Assembly (NCBI RefSeq): GCF_000764535.1 | Contig: NZ_CP009571.1 | Coordinates: 2,041,001 to 2,105,000, forward strand | Direction: 5' to 3' | DNA: 64,000 nucleotides | Source of the DNA: Sphingomonas taxi | Lineage (GTDB): Bacteria; Pseudomonadota; Alphaproteobacteria; Sphingomonadales; Sphingomonadaceae | Shown: positions 7,865 through 17,608 of the stretch, piece after piece | Position numbering within the stretch: position 1 is the first letter of the stretch | Layout of the letters: each line of letters starts with the position of its first letter | The notes under the pieces: generated by a model | Seen by the model: only the letters and a program-made list of their open reading frames with translations | Databases searched by the model: none | What the model was told of the DNA's origin: nothing | Program-made: the position numbers and the translations under genes

Positions 7865-7970
7865 GTCACCCCGGACTTGTTCCGGGGTCCACCGGGCCGC
7901 AGGGGTATCGCTTCCGCCCCGAGCCGTTCCCCTCGCCGCGGAGTGGACCCCGGAACCAGTCCGGGGTGAC
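7865..7970. repeat. intergenic inverted repeat, family A (GTCACCCCGGACTTGTTCC)
   Basis: The left arm GTCACCCCGGACTTGTTCC... (7865-7892) is inverted as ...GGAACCAGTCCGGGGTGAC (7943-7970). Each arm is itself a hairpin. The same element occurs at 31.0, 37.2, 40.3, 56.1 and 59.2 kb, always between genes. It occupies most of the 257-base gap between nagZ and the SPOR gene; nothing else is visible there. Confidence 0.93.
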
Positions 7971-7998
7971 GGCGTGGATGGGCGAAGAGCACCCCGCC

Positions 7999-8718
7999 TC
8001 AGCTCGCGACGAAGCAGCTTTCGCCGGCGACGCGCAGGCGGCCGCAGATGTCGGCGGCCTGATTGGCGCTGCCGGCGTTGACGCGCAGGCGGTAGAGCGT
8101 GCGGCCACCGGTGGCGACCGATTGCACCGACTTGCCGAGCGGCGCCAAATAGCTGAACCGCTTGGAGAAACCGTCCCATGCGCTGTTCGCCAGCGCCTCG
8201 CTGGGATAGGCACCGAGCTGGACCAGCGAACCGCTGGCGCCGGTCGCCGCCGGCTTGCGCTGGACGCTGACCGGCTCCGCGGCGACGAGCTTGCCGCTCG
8301 ATGCCGGCACCTGCGCGACGGCGTTGCTGCCGCCGGGGCCGGCGGCCTTGGCGGTCGGCGCGACGCGATGACCGTCGATCGGCTTTTCCGGCACCGCGTT
8401 GAGATCGATCGAGCCATTGCCCGCCTTGCCCGCGCTGGTCGCGATCGCGGCATCGCCCTCGCCCTTGACCTTGAGGCCACCGGGCTCGTCGGGCTTGACC
8501 TTATAGTCGCCGTCCTGCGCGGCGATGAGCTGGCCATCGGCGGTCGCGCGGGTCTGCAGCTTGTAGATGCCGAAGATGATCAGCGCGAGCACGGCGAGGC
8601 CGACGACGACCAGCGCGATCGTCTTGCCGATCGGCGCGCCCTGTTCCTCATCGGGCTCGACGGTTTCGAGCCACGGCAGGCGGTCCTCGTCGCGCAGATC
8701 CAGTCCGTCCCCCATCAC
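7999..8718 (-). CDS. single-pass SPOR-domain protein
   Basis: The 239-residue protein has an acidic cytoplasmic head (about 1-30), one membrane helix at about 33-53 (IALVVVGLAVLALIIFG), a periplasmic linker rich in Ala, Gly and Pro, and a C-terminal SPOR domain (about 162-239, SLVQLGAYPSEALANSAWDG). SPOR domains bind peptidoglycan stripped of stem peptides at the septum, so this is a likely divisome-associated protein (FtsN-like topology). It overlaps argS by 4 bases, an association seen in other alphaproteobacteria. Confidence 0.88.
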   Translation of the reverse strand: MMGDGLDLRDEDRLPWLETVEPDEEQGAPIGKTIALVVVGLAVLALIIFGIYKLQTRATADGQLIAAQDGDYKVKPDEPGGLKVKGEGDAAIATSAGKAGNGSIDLNAVPEKPIDGHRVAPTAKAAGPGGSNAVAQVPASSGKLVAAEPVSVQRKPAATGASGSLVQLGAYPSEALANSAWDGFSKRFSYLAPLGKSVQSVATGGRTLYRLRVNAGSANQAADICGRLRVAGESCFVAS

Positions 8719-10439
8719 TTCATCTCCGAAACCGCGACCACACCCATGATGCTCAGCCCGTTACGGATAATCTGTGCGACCGCCGTCGCCAAGAACAGAC
8801 GCGCCGCGGTGGCATCATGATCGTCGACCACCAGGAAGCGGCGGTCGGGCCGGTCGTTGCCGACATTCCACAGAGCGTGAAAGGCGGCAGCTAAGTCATA
8901 CAGATAGAACGCAATTCTATGCGGTTCACGCGCCGTCGCAGCGGTCTCGACGATGCGCGGGAATTGCGCGGCGAGCTTCACCAGCGCCAGCTCTTCCGTA
9001 TCAAGCCGGGACAGATCGGCGGCGCGGGCCGCGATCCCCGCTTCCTCGGCGCGGCGGTGCAGCGAGGCGACGCGGGCGTGGGCGTATTGGACGTAGAAGA
9101 CCGGATTGTCCTTCGACGCCTCGACCACCTTGGCGAAGTCGAAATCCATCTGCGCATCGGAGCGGCGGGTCAGCATCGTGAAGCGGACGACGTCCTTGCC
9201 GACCTCGCGCACCACGTCGGCGAGCGTGACGAAATTGCCGGCGCGCTTCGACATCTTGACCGGCTCGCCGCCGCGCAGCAGCCGCACCATCTGGACGAGC
9301 TTGACGTCGAAGCGCGTCTTGCCGCCGGTCAGCGCGGCGACCGCCGCCTGGATGCGCTTGACGGTACCGGCATGGTCAGCGCCCCAGATATCGATGAGCT
9401 GGTCGGCCGACTGGCTCTTCTGGAAATGATAGGCGAGGTCGGCGCCGAAATAGGTCCACTGGCCGTTCGACTTCTTGATCGGCCGGTCCTGATCGTCGCC
9501 GAACTGCGTCGAGCGGAACAGCGGCAGCTCGACCGGCTCCCAATCCTCGGCCGTTTCGCCCTTCGGGGCTTCGAGCACGCCGTCGTAGACGAGGCCACGC
9601 GACCGCAGCTCCGCCTCGGCCGCCTCGGGCTTGCCCGCGGCCTGCAACTCGGCTTCCGACGAAAACAGGTCGTGGTGGATGCCGAGCAGCGCCAGATCCG
9701 CGCGGATCATCACCAGCATCGCCGCGACCGCGCGGGTGCGGAACAGCGCCAGCCATTCGCCTTCCGGCGCGCCGACGTAGCGGTCACCGAATTCCGCGGC
9801 GAGGTCCTTGCCGACGGGGACGAGATAATCGCCCGGGTACAGGCCCTCGGGGATCGCGATCGTCTCGCCGAGCGCCTCGCGGTAGCGCAGGTGCGCCGAG
9901 CGGGCGAGCACGTCGACCTGACCGCCCGCATCGTTGACGTAATATTCGCGGATGACCTTGTGGCCGGCGAATTCGAGCAAGGCGGCGAGCGCATCGCCGA
10001 CCACCGCGCCGCGGCAATGGCCCATATGCATCGGACCGGTCGGATTGGCGGAAACGTATTCGACGTTGACGCTGATCCCCTGCCCCTGCGTCGAACGGCC
10101 GTAATCGTCGCCGGCCGCCTGGATCTGCGCGAGTTCGTCGCGCCATGCGGCGTCGGTAAGGCGCAGGTTGATGAAGCCGGGGCCGGCGACGCTCGCCTCG
10201 GCGATCTCGTCCAGCTTCGCCAGTTCGGCGGCGAGCGCCTCACCGAGCGCGCGCGGGTTGAGCTTGGCCGGCTTGGCGAGGACCATCGCGGCATTGGTGG
10301 CGAGGTCGCCGTGACTGGCGTCGCGCGGCGGCTCGACCGTCACGTTCTTGCGATCGAGATCGGCCGGCAACGTGCCGGCGGCGACGAGGGTATCGAGAGC
10401 CGCGGCGACATGCGCGGCGAAGCGGGTGTAAAGCGTCAT
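8715..10439 (-). CDS. argS: arginyl-tRNA synthetase
   Basis: A class I aminoacyl-tRNA synthetase of 574 residues. It has the N-terminal Add-1 domain, the HIGH variant PTGPMHMGH (133-141), the KMSKR loop in EPVKMSKRAGNF, and the C-terminal DALR anticodon-binding domain ending near LSIMGVVAVSEMK. It charges tRNA-Arg. It heads a leftward group with the SPOR gene. Confidence 0.97.
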   Translation of the reverse strand: MTLYTRFAAHVAAALDTLVAAGTLPADLDRKNVTVEPPRDASHGDLATNAAMVLAKPAKLNPRALGEALAAELAKLDEIAEASVAGPGFINLRLTDAAWRDELAQIQAAGDDYGRSTQGQGISVNVEYVSANPTGPMHMGHCRGAVVGDALAALLEFAGHKVIREYYVNDAGGQVDVLARSAHLRYREALGETIAIPEGLYPGDYLVPVGKDLAAEFGDRYVGAPEGEWLALFRTRAVAAMLVMIRADLALLGIHHDLFSSEAELQAAGKPEAAEAELRSRGLVYDGVLEAPKGETAEDWEPVELPLFRSTQFGDDQDRPIKKSNGQWTYFGADLAYHFQKSQSADQLIDIWGADHAGTVKRIQAAVAALTGGKTRFDVKLVQMVRLLRGGEPVKMSKRAGNFVTLADVVREVGKDVVRFTMLTRRSDAQMDFDFAKVVEASKDNPVFYVQYAHARVASLHRRAEEAGIAARAADLSRLDTEELALVKLAAQFPRIVETAATAREPHRIAFYLYDLAAAFHALWNVGNDRPDRRFLVVDDHDATAARLFLATAVAQIIRNGLSIMGVVAVSEMK

Positions 10440-10550
10440 GAGCGTCCGTTCGGCGAAAGTCCCCTGCTCTAGCTTACAAGCGGGGTGGGTTCAAATAGCT
10501 GCACTGCACCATGGCGTGTTGGACGACATGGACAAGATGGACACCTTAAT

Positions 10551-10577
10551 GGAAACGATCGAGGGGTCATCGTTTCC
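10551..10577. other. hairpin in the argS upstream gap
   Basis: GGAAACGAT (10551-10559) pairs with ATCGTTTCC (10569-10577). It lies in the 216-base gap between the argS start and the DUF1501 gene stop and could terminate the latter transcript, which reads leftward. No clear T-run follows. Nothing else is visible in this gap. Confidence 0.45.
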
Positions 10578-10655
10578 GTTTCTGCTCTGATCGATCAGCG
10601 CGCCACGTTCGATGACGGGTCTAGCAGAGGAGGTGTCTGTAGGACAGCCGGCCCC

Positions 10656-11804
10656 TCACACCCGCAGCAGTCCCTCGATCGCCGCCGTCTTCGCGCTCGC
10701 AGGGAAGAGCGCGGCCATCGCGCGGGGCGGTTCGACCGCGAAATGGTCGGCGACCGCGCCGCCGATGAAGGCGTCGAGCGGCGTCGTCGGCTTGAGGTCG
10801 CGTGCCTCGTAGAGGCTGGCGGAGGCAAGGCCGGGCCAGTCGGCGAGGACGCGGCCGCCGCGGACCGCGCCGCCGAACAGCATCGCCGCGGTGCCGGTGC
10901 CGTGGTCGGTGCCGCCGGTGCCGTTGATCGCGACGGTGCGGCCGAACTCGGTGGCGACGAGCACCAACGTATCATCCCATACCGGGCCTAGCCCCGTCTG
11001 AAGCGCGCCAAGCATCGCGTCGAGCCCCTTGAGCTGCGTCGCGAGGCGGCCGCGCTGGCCGGCGTGGGTGTCCCAGCCGCCGGTCTCGATCGTCGCGATC
11101 CGCGCGCCGTTCGCCGGCGCGAGCAGCCGCGCCGCCAGCGCACCGGTCGCCGCGGCGTTGCGGCCGTTGTCGCGGGTGAGGTCGCCGGTCAGCTGGCGGG
11201 TCTGCATCGCCTCGTTCCACAGCCCGTGCAGTTGCGCATCGCCTTGATAAAGTTGCGTTACCCGAGCGAGCAGGTCATCCGAGGCATCGGGCAGCGACGA
11301 GGGCGCGTAGCTCGCCACCTCGCGGCGGCCGCGCAACGCCATCGGCACGGTGGCGGCGATCGCGATCGCCTTGGCGTCGTCGGTGGGGACGACGCCGAGC
11401 AGGCGGTTCATCCAGCCGTCCTTGAGCTGATAGGCGCCGGTGCCGCCGGTCTCGAGCACGTTCTGGCCGTCGAAATGCGAGCGGTCGCGATAGGGCGAGG
11501 CGATCGCATGCGCGAACAGCGCCTGCCCCTTGCCGTAGAGCGCGGCGGCGTTGGCCATCGCCGGGTGGAGCGCGAACATCGCATCCAGCTTCGTGCCCGC
11601 GGTGAGATCGGCGGCGAGGTCGCCGCGCGCACCGACGAAGGCGGGATCGCCGGTCGCGCCGATCGTGCCGAGCCCGTCGGCGGCGCCACGCTGGATGATG
11701 AAGACGAAGCGTTTGGGCGTCGCCGCCCTGGCGAAGGCCATGCGCGGCGCGAAGCTGCCGAGCAGGCCGAGGCCGCCGGCGGCGAGGAAGGAGCGACGAT
11801 CCAT
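10656..11804 (-). CDS. DUF1501 protein with Tat-type signal
   Basis: The 382-residue protein starts with MDRRSFLAAGGLGLLG, a twin-arginine signal (RRSFL) and hydrophobic stretch, cleaved probably near AFARA. The rest matches DUF1501, a family related to the alkaline phosphatase/sulfatase fold, with the conserved ETGGWDTHAGQRGRL, LVLVATEFGRT and GTDHGTGTAAMLFGG stretches. The enzymatic activity is unknown. It starts 4 bases after the DUF1800 gene stop; the two families regularly occur as a pair. Being folded before export, it probably carries a metal site. Confidence 0.92.
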   Translation of the reverse strand: MDRRSFLAAGGLGLLGSFAPRMAFARAATPKRFVFIIQRGAADGLGTIGATGDPAFVGARGDLAADLTAGTKLDAMFALHPAMANAAALYGKGQALFAHAIASPYRDRSHFDGQNVLETGGTGAYQLKDGWMNRLLGVVPTDDAKAIAIAATVPMALRGRREVASYAPSSLPDASDDLLARVTQLYQGDAQLHGLWNEAMQTRQLTGDLTRDNGRNAAATGALAARLLAPANGARIATIETGGWDTHAGQRGRLATQLKGLDAMLGALQTGLGPVWDDTLVLVATEFGRTVAINGTGGTDHGTGTAAMLFGGAVRGGRVLADWPGLASASLYEARDLKPTTPLDAFIGGAVADHFAVEPPRAMAALFPASAKTAAIEGLLRV

Positions 11805-11808
11805 GATC

Positions 11809-13272
11809 TTACCTCCGCATCATTTCGGGCGAGACGAGCAGCAACGCGAGCGCCTGCCCGGGGCTTTCGGCGCGGGCGAGCGCCTGCGTGGTGGCGGGCG
11901 AGACCGCGTCAGGGAACAGCCGCGGCGCGAGCGCGCGCGCGTCGATCGTCGCGCCCGAGCGGGCGGCGAACCGCTCCGCCGCCTCGACGCGGCGCATCAC
12001 CGCATCGGGACCGGCCCAGCTCGGCGCGGTGTCGTCGTAACCGATGGGCTGGCCGGGCTTCCACAGCGGCTGGCCCAATTGGTTGAGCAGCCCCTGCACC
12101 GCCTGCGGCTTGACGTCGGCGAGGCTGAGCGCGCGATAGGTGGAGACGGTCCATTCCGACGGCGTCTTGAACTTGGCGGGCGCTGGCCGCCACGCCTCGG
12201 GCGAGGCGATCAGCGCGCGATAGACGGTGGGCAGGTCGCCGTTCGAGCGGCGGAACGCCGTCTCCAGCCGCGCGACCATCGCGGGCGGCGGCGCGTCGCC
12301 GGCGAAATGGCGGGCGAGCTTGGTGGCGACATGGCGCGCGGTCGCGGGGTGGACGGCGAAATCGGCGAGCGCGGCGCGAGCCTGATCCTCCTCGCCCGGC
12401 GGATAGGTCTTGCCGAGGATCGTGCGCGCGCCGGGCTGATGGATGTCGGGGACGAAGGCGAAGCTGCCAGGCGGCCGGTCGGCGACGAAGCGCGCGGCCG
12501 GGCCGCCGCCGATCACACCGACCGTCCAGCCGGTCATCGCGCGGGCGAATTCGGTGACGTCGGCCTGGGTATAGCCGGTGCGGACGCCCAGCGTGTGCAG
12601 CTCCATGATCTCGCGCGCCAGATTCTCGTTGAGCCCGATTCGGCGCTGGCCGCGCGCGGCGGCTTTGGCGCCGACCGGACTGTCGGGGCCGACCGACACC
12701 GCCTGATCGAGATACAGCAGCATCGCCGGATGGCGCTCGACCGCGAATAGCATGTCGGCGAAGCGGCCCATCACATGCGGGCGGATCGCCTCCATCTCCA
12801 GCGTGCCCGACAGGCCGGTGAGTTCGAGCTTGTCGGCGGAGACGGCGAAGTGATTCGACCAGAACCAGACGAGCCGCTCGGCGAAGGGCGTCGGCGTGGC
12901 GATCGCGACGGCGGTGCGCGCGCCGACGAGGTTGATGTAATCCTGCTGCGCAGCGCGCTGGGCGGTGTCGCGTGCCTGCTGCCTGGCGTCGCGTTGCGGG
13001 ACGGGCGGCGCGGCGGGCGGCACGATCGGCGGCGGGGGCGGCGCGAGGGCCGGAGTCGGCGCCGGCATCTGGCGGATCTGGCGTTGCGCCGCCTGATAGG
13101 CGGCAAGGTCGGCAGCGACCTTGGCGCTGGTCGGCGCGGCGGCGATCGGGGCCGGGTTCGCTTGGTAGGCGGCGAGCTGCGCCGTCAGCCAGTTGCGTGG
13201 ATCGGCCGGCGGCGACTCGTCCGCACGAGCCCCTAAACCGAACCTGTTCAATGCGATGGCAGCTTCCGACAT
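11809..13272 (-). CDS. DUF1800 protein, partner of DUF1501
   Basis: The 487-residue protein starts MSEAAIALNRFGLGAR, the standard DUF1800 opening; an upstream in-frame ATG at 13311 gives an atypical leader and is not chosen. Residues about 80-115 are Pro/Ala-rich. The conserved core includes RLVWFWSNHFAVS, LNENLAREIMELHTLG and ILGKTYPPGEEDQ. No function is established. It shows no signal peptide, while its downstream partner has a Tat signal, so export together with DUF1501 is possible. The two genes are 4 bases apart. Confidence 0.93.
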   Translation of the reverse strand: MSEAAIALNRFGLGARADESPPADPRNWLTAQLAAYQANPAPIAAAPTSAKVAADLAAYQAAQRQIRQMPAPTPALAPPPPPIVPPAAPPVPQRDARQQARDTAQRAAQQDYINLVGARTAVAIATPTPFAERLVWFWSNHFAVSADKLELTGLSGTLEMEAIRPHVMGRFADMLFAVERHPAMLLYLDQAVSVGPDSPVGAKAAARGQRRIGLNENLAREIMELHTLGVRTGYTQADVTEFARAMTGWTVGVIGGGPAARFVADRPPGSFAFVPDIHQPGARTILGKTYPPGEEDQARAALADFAVHPATARHVATKLARHFAGDAPPPAMVARLETAFRRSNGDLPTVYRALIASPEAWRPAPAKFKTPSEWTVSTYRALSLADVKPQAVQGLLNQLGQPLWKPGQPIGYDDTAPSWAGPDAVMRRVEAAERFAARSGATIDARALAPRLFPDAVSPATTQALARAESPGQALALLLVSPEMMRR

Positions 13273-13472
13273 CCGACGCTCCTCGCTCCCGGACGCACAG
13301 GATAGGTCCAAAATGTCGCAGAACTATGCCGGCCGCAGCGGCGCGATTGCACGCATGACAATCGGTCCGATATGGATTTGCATTCGGCAATGATGCTGCA
13401 TCGCAATATAAAGATTGCGATACGGGCGGGAGGGGACCTGATCGGGCTCGATGCACTTTGCGGGAGGCGATC

Positions 13473-13769
13473 ATGCGCAAGACTGTTGCTATTCTGGCCG
13501 TCACGGCGGCTGCCCTCATCCCGACCAGCGCGATGGCGCGCGACGGCGAACGGACGTTCCAGCACGAGGGATCGACTTATGTCTATACGACGACCGACGC
13601 GTCGGCGGACCGCCACGTCATCCGCGGCCGCCGCTTTCCGGGCGGCGACAGCTTCCGCTTCGTCGTGCACGGCAGCCGCGTGACCGGCGCCGCCAACGGC
13701 GTGCCGGTGTCGTTCCGCACCGCCGATGCGCGCGGCGCGGTGAACCCGACGCGGCTGGCGTCGCGGTGA
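13473..13769 (+). CDS. small exported protein of unknown function
   Basis: The 98-residue product has a Sec signal (MRKTVAILAVTAAALIPTSAMA) and a basic, beta-rich mature part with Tyr, Arg and Gly (STYVYTTTDAS, RHVIRGRRFPGGDSFRF). I do not recognise the family. A GGGAGG site lies 7 bases before this ATG, which is why it is preferred over an in-frame TTG at 13458. It stands alone between two leftward units. Confidence 0.8.
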   Translation: MRKTVAILAVTAAALIPTSAMARDGERTFQHEGSTYVYTTTDASADRHVIRGRRFPGGDSFRFVVHGSRVTGAANGVPVSFRTADARGAVNPTRLASR

Positions 13770-13778
13770 GGTCTTGTC

Positions 13779-13801
13779 GGGGTTGCCCTGCCGGCAACCC
13801 C
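13779..13801. other. hairpin after the small exported protein gene
   Basis: GGGGTTGCC at 13779-13787 pairs with GGCAACCCC at 13793-13801 across a 5-base loop, 10 bases after the stop codon. It is probably a terminator, but no T-run follows. A perfect 16-base palindrome, AACCTTCGCGAAGGTT, lies shortly after at 13814-13829. Confidence 0.5.
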
Positions 13802-13852
13802 GGATCGCTGCACAACCTTCGCGAAGGTTCGTCGCGCCAAGCAACCCGCGCA

Positions 13853-13939
13853 GTGTTCCTGCGAACGCAGGAACCCAGGGCCAAGCAGAGCAACGGCTGA
13901 CGGCGTTCGGAACCCTGGGCTCCTGCGTTCGCAGGAGCA
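13853..13939. repeat. intergenic repeat, family B (CCTGCGAA..GCAGGA double hairpin)
   Basis: TTCCTGCGAACGCAGGAA (hairpin) with following CCCAGGG is inverted as CCCTGGG then CTCCTGCGTTCGCAGGAG. Relatives lie at 31.1, 40.4 and 62.6 kb. A fragment like family A (CGACTTGTTCCGGG) follows at about 13966. With the hairpin above it fills the 293-base gap before the dGTPase gene; I see no gene in it. Confidence 0.88.
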
Positions 13940-14062
13940 ATGGTGGAGCGTTTCAGTGGTGTCGACTTGTTCCGGGAGGGACCGCATTTCCGTGACCCGG
14001 TGGGCCACGGGATGTCGTGAGCGCTCGATGTCTGGCCCCCATCCCGTCCGGCGCGCCCTTCC

Positions 14063-15229
14063 CTAGAACCCCTCGGGCAGCTCGATGGCGCCGACCAGTT
14101 CGCGATAGCGGGCGATGGCATAGCGGTCGGTCATGCCGGCGATGAAATCGGCGATGTGGCGACTGCGGCCGGGTTCGTCGTGCGGCACGTCCTCGGCCCA
14201 TTCGGCGGTCATCGCGGCGGGGTCGGCGCGATAGGCCGCGAACAGGCCGGTGACGATGCCGTGCGCGGTGTCGGCCGCTTCGAGCTGGCGCGGATGGTGG
14301 TAGAGATTGGCGTACATGAAGCGCTTGAGGTCGCGCTCCTCCTCGCGCATCGCCGGCGAGAAGCCGCAGAGCGCCTCCCCCGCCGCGCGCACGTCGTCGG
14401 CGCTGGTCACGCCCGACGCGGCGATGCGACGGCGCGTCTCCTCGATCAGGTCATTGACCATCGTGCCGATCTGGCTGCGCACCAACTCGCTCGCCAGCCG
14501 CTTGGGCGCGACGTCGGGGAAACGCGCGCAGGCCCCCTGCCAGCCGCGCGCGACGATCGGCACCGCGAGCAACTGGTCGAGCGTCAGCAGCCCGGCACGC
14601 AGCCCGTCGTCGATATCGTGATTGTCATAGGCGATGTCGTCGGCGATCGCCGCGACCTGCGCTTCGAGGCTGGCGTGGCTGGTCAGATCGAGCGGGAATT
14701 GCGCGTCCGCCTCGCGCAGCGCCCAGCCGGGGTGGCGGACCGGGCCGTTGTGCTTGGCGAGCCCCTCCAGCGTCTCCCAGGTCAGGTTGAGCCCGTTCCA
14801 GCGCGGATAGGGCCGCTCGATCAGCGTCAGCGCGCGCAACGTATGGCCGTTGTGATCGAAGCCGCCGGCATCGGCGAGGGCGATCTTGAGCGCATCCTCG
14901 CCGGCGTGGCCGAACGGCGGGTGGCCAATGTCGTGCGCGAGGCACAGCGCCTCGGTGAGATCCTCGTTGAGGCCGAGCACGCGCGCAATGGTGCGGCCGA
15001 TCTGCGCGACTTCGAGGCTGTGGGTCAGGCGGACGCGGAAATGGTCGCCATCGGGCGCCATGAACACCTGCGTCTTGTGGCGCAGGCGGCGGAAGCTGAT
15101 CGAATGGATGATGCGGTCGCGGTCGCGCTGAAAATCGTCGCGCGGGCCGCGCGTGGTCCCGGTCTGTTCCTCGTGACGGCGACCTTTGCTGCGCGCCGGG
15201 TCGGATGCCCAGGGCGCGCGTGCGCTCAC
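14063..15229 (-). CDS. dGTPase-like HD-domain nucleotide hydrolase
   Basis: The 388-residue protein has the HD-phosphohydrolase motifs of the deoxyguanosinetriphosphate triphosphohydrolase-like family: [16 protein letters not shown], then [18 protein letters not shown], and [20 protein letters not shown]. It is predicted to cleave dNTPs to nucleoside and triphosphate and to tune dNTP pools; substrate specificity is not visible. The start is GTG at 15229, overlapping the stop of the SPOR/TPR gene (GTGA). The longer open frame upstream is read-through. Confidence 0.92.
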   Translation of the reverse strand: MSARAPWASDPARSKGRRHEEQTGTTRGPRDDFQRDRDRIIHSISFRRLRHKTQVFMAPDGDHFRVRLTHSLEVAQIGRTIARVLGLNEDLTEALCLAHDIGHPPFGHAGEDALKIALADAGGFDHNGHTLRALTLIERPYPRWNGLNLTWETLEGLAKHNGPVRHPGWALREADAQFPLDLTSHASLEAQVAAIADDIAYDNHDIDDGLRAGLLTLDQLLAVPIVARGWQGACARFPDVAPKRLASELVRSQIGTMVNDLIEETRRRIAASGVTSADDVRAAGEALCGFSPAMREEERDLKRFMYANLYHHPRQLEAADTAHGIVTGLFAAYRADPAAMTAEWAEDVPHDEPGRSRHIADFIAGMTDRYAIARYRELVGAIELPEGF

Positions 15230-17334
15230 TTGCCCTTGCCGGCCGACAGCCTGGTGACCGCCTGGCCGGCGTCGCTGGTGAAGGTGAAGGTCGACACGCC
15301 TTCCTTCTTGAGCTGGTTGACGAAGCTGCGTGCCTCGGCGTCGGTCTTGAACGGGCCGACGAGCACGCGGTTGGTGGCGCGCAGCGGCGTCGACCACGCG
15401 CTGCGGCTGCCGAACACCGTCGGCGCCTTCGCCTTTACCGCGGCATAGGCCTTGGGCAGATCGTTCTCGTTCGCGCCGCCGGCGACCTGCACCCAGATGC
15501 GTTCCGGATTGGCGCGGGCGAGGCGCTTCTCCTCGGCGGCGGCCTTCTTCTCTTCGGCGGCCTCCTTGGCGTCGGCGAGCTTCTTCGCATCGGCAAGCTT
15601 CTTGGCGGCGAGCGCCTTCTTGTCGGTCGCGGCCTTGCGGTCGGCGGCGCGCTTCTCGGCGGCGGCCTGGATCGCCAGCGCCTTCTCCGCGGCGGCGTCG
15701 CGCGCTTCCTTGGCCTTCGCCTCGGCGATGACGCGCGCGGCGGTATCGGCGGGCGGGATCGCGGCGAGCGGCGCGGGTTTGACCGGCTCGGTCACGCCGA
15801 GTTCGGACGCCGGGATCGACAGGCCGGCGACGATGCGTGCGAGCACGCTGTCCGCCTCGGCGCGCGACGGCGGCGCGCTGTAATTGGCCGGCGGGGTGGC
15901 GGTCGCGGTAACCGCGGGCTGACTCGGCGTCACCGTGGCGGGCGGATTGACCGGCGACGGCGCGACGGCGGTGAAGCCGGGCGTCGGCGCAACGGTGGCG
16001 GGCGCCGAAGCGACGGGTTGCGCCGGTGCGGCGGTGAAGCCGGGTGCGGGCGCCGGGGTCGCGGCAGGCCGCGTCGATCCCGTCGCGCCGAAGGTGGGCG
16101 TCGGCGTTGGCGTCGGGACGCTCGTGACGGGCACCGACGGGCGCGGCTGCACCGATGCGAGTTGTACGGGTGCGGCTTGCGTCACCGTCGGCGTTGTCGT
16201 CCGCACCGGCGGCAATGCGGATGCGGTCACCGGGGCGGGTGTCGGCGCCGGGGTCGGGCTCGGCGTGGGCACCGACGTCGGCGTGCTGGCCAGCGTCACC
16301 GGCGCGCCCTGCGGCTGCGACGGCAGCGGCTGGACGCGAGCGAGCGCCGCGGTCGCCTGCTGATAGGTCGGCGCGGGCGTCGGCGTCCGGGTGGCGGCGG
16401 ACGGCTGCGCCGCCACGCTTCGCGTGGTCGACGCGAGCGCGACGCCATCGCGGTTGCCGCGCCGGCGCCGGTCCTTCTTGCCGGGCTGTTCGACGGGCTG
16501 CACCGCGGCGAGCGCGACCGGCGCCGGCTCGGGCGCGAGCTGCGGCAGGATCGGCGCGAGGCGCGAATCGGCGAGCCGTTCCGGCGTGGTGTGGACCTCG
16601 CCGAAATGCACCGCGAACGCCCGGTCGGCGGCGGGCAGCGCCGGCAACCGGCGGAAGAACGGGATCAGGCCCTGCGCCATGCCGGGTGGCAGCATGGTGG
16701 TCGCGATCTTCTCGGCGCCGGCCTGATCGCCCCCCATCGCGAGGATGAAGGCACGGATGCGCCAGGCGCTACGGTCGGTCTTGCGAAGCAGCGGGTCGAG
16801 CTGTTCGAGCGCCTGTTCACGCTTGCCCGAAATGCCGAGCGACAGCGCGTAGCGGCGGACGATCTCGTCGTCGGGATCGGTCTTGAGCGCGAGGCGATAG
16901 TCGCGCTGGGCGCGCTCCTGCTGGCCGATCAGGTCATAGGCGAGCCCGCGATCGCCGGCGAAGCGACGCACGTCGGCGCCGGCGGCCTCGGCCTGCGAGA
17001 AATAGCGCAATGCCTCGCCGGGGCGCTCGGAGCGGACCAGAATGGCGCCCTCGCCCGCCTTGATGCGCGGATCGCCCGCCGATACCTTTTCGGCACGCGC
17101 GTAGAGCGAGGCGGCACCGCTAAGATCACCGAGCGACAGCGACAGGTCGGCGGCGGCGATCAGCGCGTTGAGATCGCGCGGATTGGACGCGAGCGCGCGC
17201 ATCTGTTCGGCGAGCCGGTCGGCGTCGGTGGTGCCGGGCAGCGCCTGCACCACCTCCTGCGCGAACAAAGCGGCAGGCGCGGTCGCCAACAGGAGCGCGG
17301 CGGGCGCCAGAAAGGGGGATAACGAAAATCGCAT
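15226..17334 (-). CDS. exported TPR and SPOR domain protein
   Basis: The 702-residue protein has a Sec signal (about 1-25, cleaved near LFAQ), TPR-like helices at about 30-235, a very long Pro/Thr/Ala/Val-rich linker (about 290-560) with repeated PTPTPTP runs, a Lys/Ala-rich segment ([26 protein letters not shown]) likely helical, and a C-terminal SPOR domain from about 620 ([18 protein letters not shown]). It should sit in the periplasm and bind septal glycan strands. It lies between ftsZ and the dGTPase gene and is coupled to the latter. The linker has the composition of a cell-wall-spanning spacer. Confidence 0.88.
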   Translation of the reverse strand: MRFSLSPFLAPAALLLATAPAALFAQEVVQALPGTTDADRLAEQMRALASNPRDLNALIAAADLSLSLGDLSGAASLYARAEKVSAGDPRIKAGEGAILVRSERPGEALRYFSQAEAAGADVRRFAGDRGLAYDLIGQQERAQRDYRLALKTDPDDEIVRRYALSLGISGKREQALEQLDPLLRKTDRSAWRIRAFILAMGGDQAGAEKIATTMLPPGMAQGLIPFFRRLPALPAADRAFAVHFGEVHTTPERLADSRLAPILPQLAPEPAPVALAAVQPVEQPGKKDRRRRGNRDGVALASTTRSVAAQPSAATRTPTPAPTYQQATAALARVQPLPSQPQGAPVTLASTPTSVPTPSPTPAPTPAPVTASALPPVRTTTPTVTQAAPVQLASVQPRPSVPVTSVPTPTPTPTFGATGSTRPAATPAPAPGFTAAPAQPVASAPATVAPTPGFTAVAPSPVNPPATVTPSQPAVTATATPPANYSAPPSRAEADSVLARIVAGLSIPASELGVTEPVKPAPLAAIPPADTAARVIAEAKAKEARDAAAEKALAIQAAAEKRAADRKAATDKKALAAKKLADAKKLADAKEAAEEKKAAAEEKRLARANPERIWVQVAGGANENDLPKAYAAVKAKAPTVFGSRSAWSTPLRATNRVLVGPFKTDAEARSFVNQLKKEGVSTFTFTSDAGQAVTRLSAGKGK

Positions 17335-17460
17335 GAGATCGCGGCGACTAGAGCCGAGCGCTCCTGAACCGGCAATGTCCGATGACGGGCCGCGCGGCGA
17401 ACGGAGGCTGAACGGCGACGAACATCGGTGGGGCAAGCTCGGATGGGAGAAAACTATATT

Positions 17461-17600
17461 CCTCCCCCGCCAGGGGGAGGTGGCAGTGCGAAGCACTGAC
17501 GGAGGGGGAGGATACGGCGAGCCGCGTCGTATGCGGGCACGCCCCCTCCACCACCCGGCTGCGCCGGGCGGTCCCCCTCCCCCGCTGACGCGAGGGAGGA
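17461..17600. repeat. intergenic repeat, family C (CCTCCCCCGCCAGGGGGAGG)
   Basis: A hairpin-forming first half (17461-17512) ends in ACGGAGGGGGAGG and is followed by a partly inverted second half (17541-17600) with GTCCCCCTCCCCCGCTGACG. A related copy lies at 46.1 kb. It fills most of the 274-base gap between ftsZ and the SPOR/TPR gene. It may act on the 3' end of the dcw transcript. Confidence 0.85.
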
Positions 17601-17608
17601 AATTAGCG

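Noticed and set aside
15205..17322. 705-residue + strand open frame rich in Arg and Gly
   Set aside because: Antisense shadow of the TPR/SPOR gene; its low-complexity composition comes from the Pro/Thr/Ala linker read backwards.
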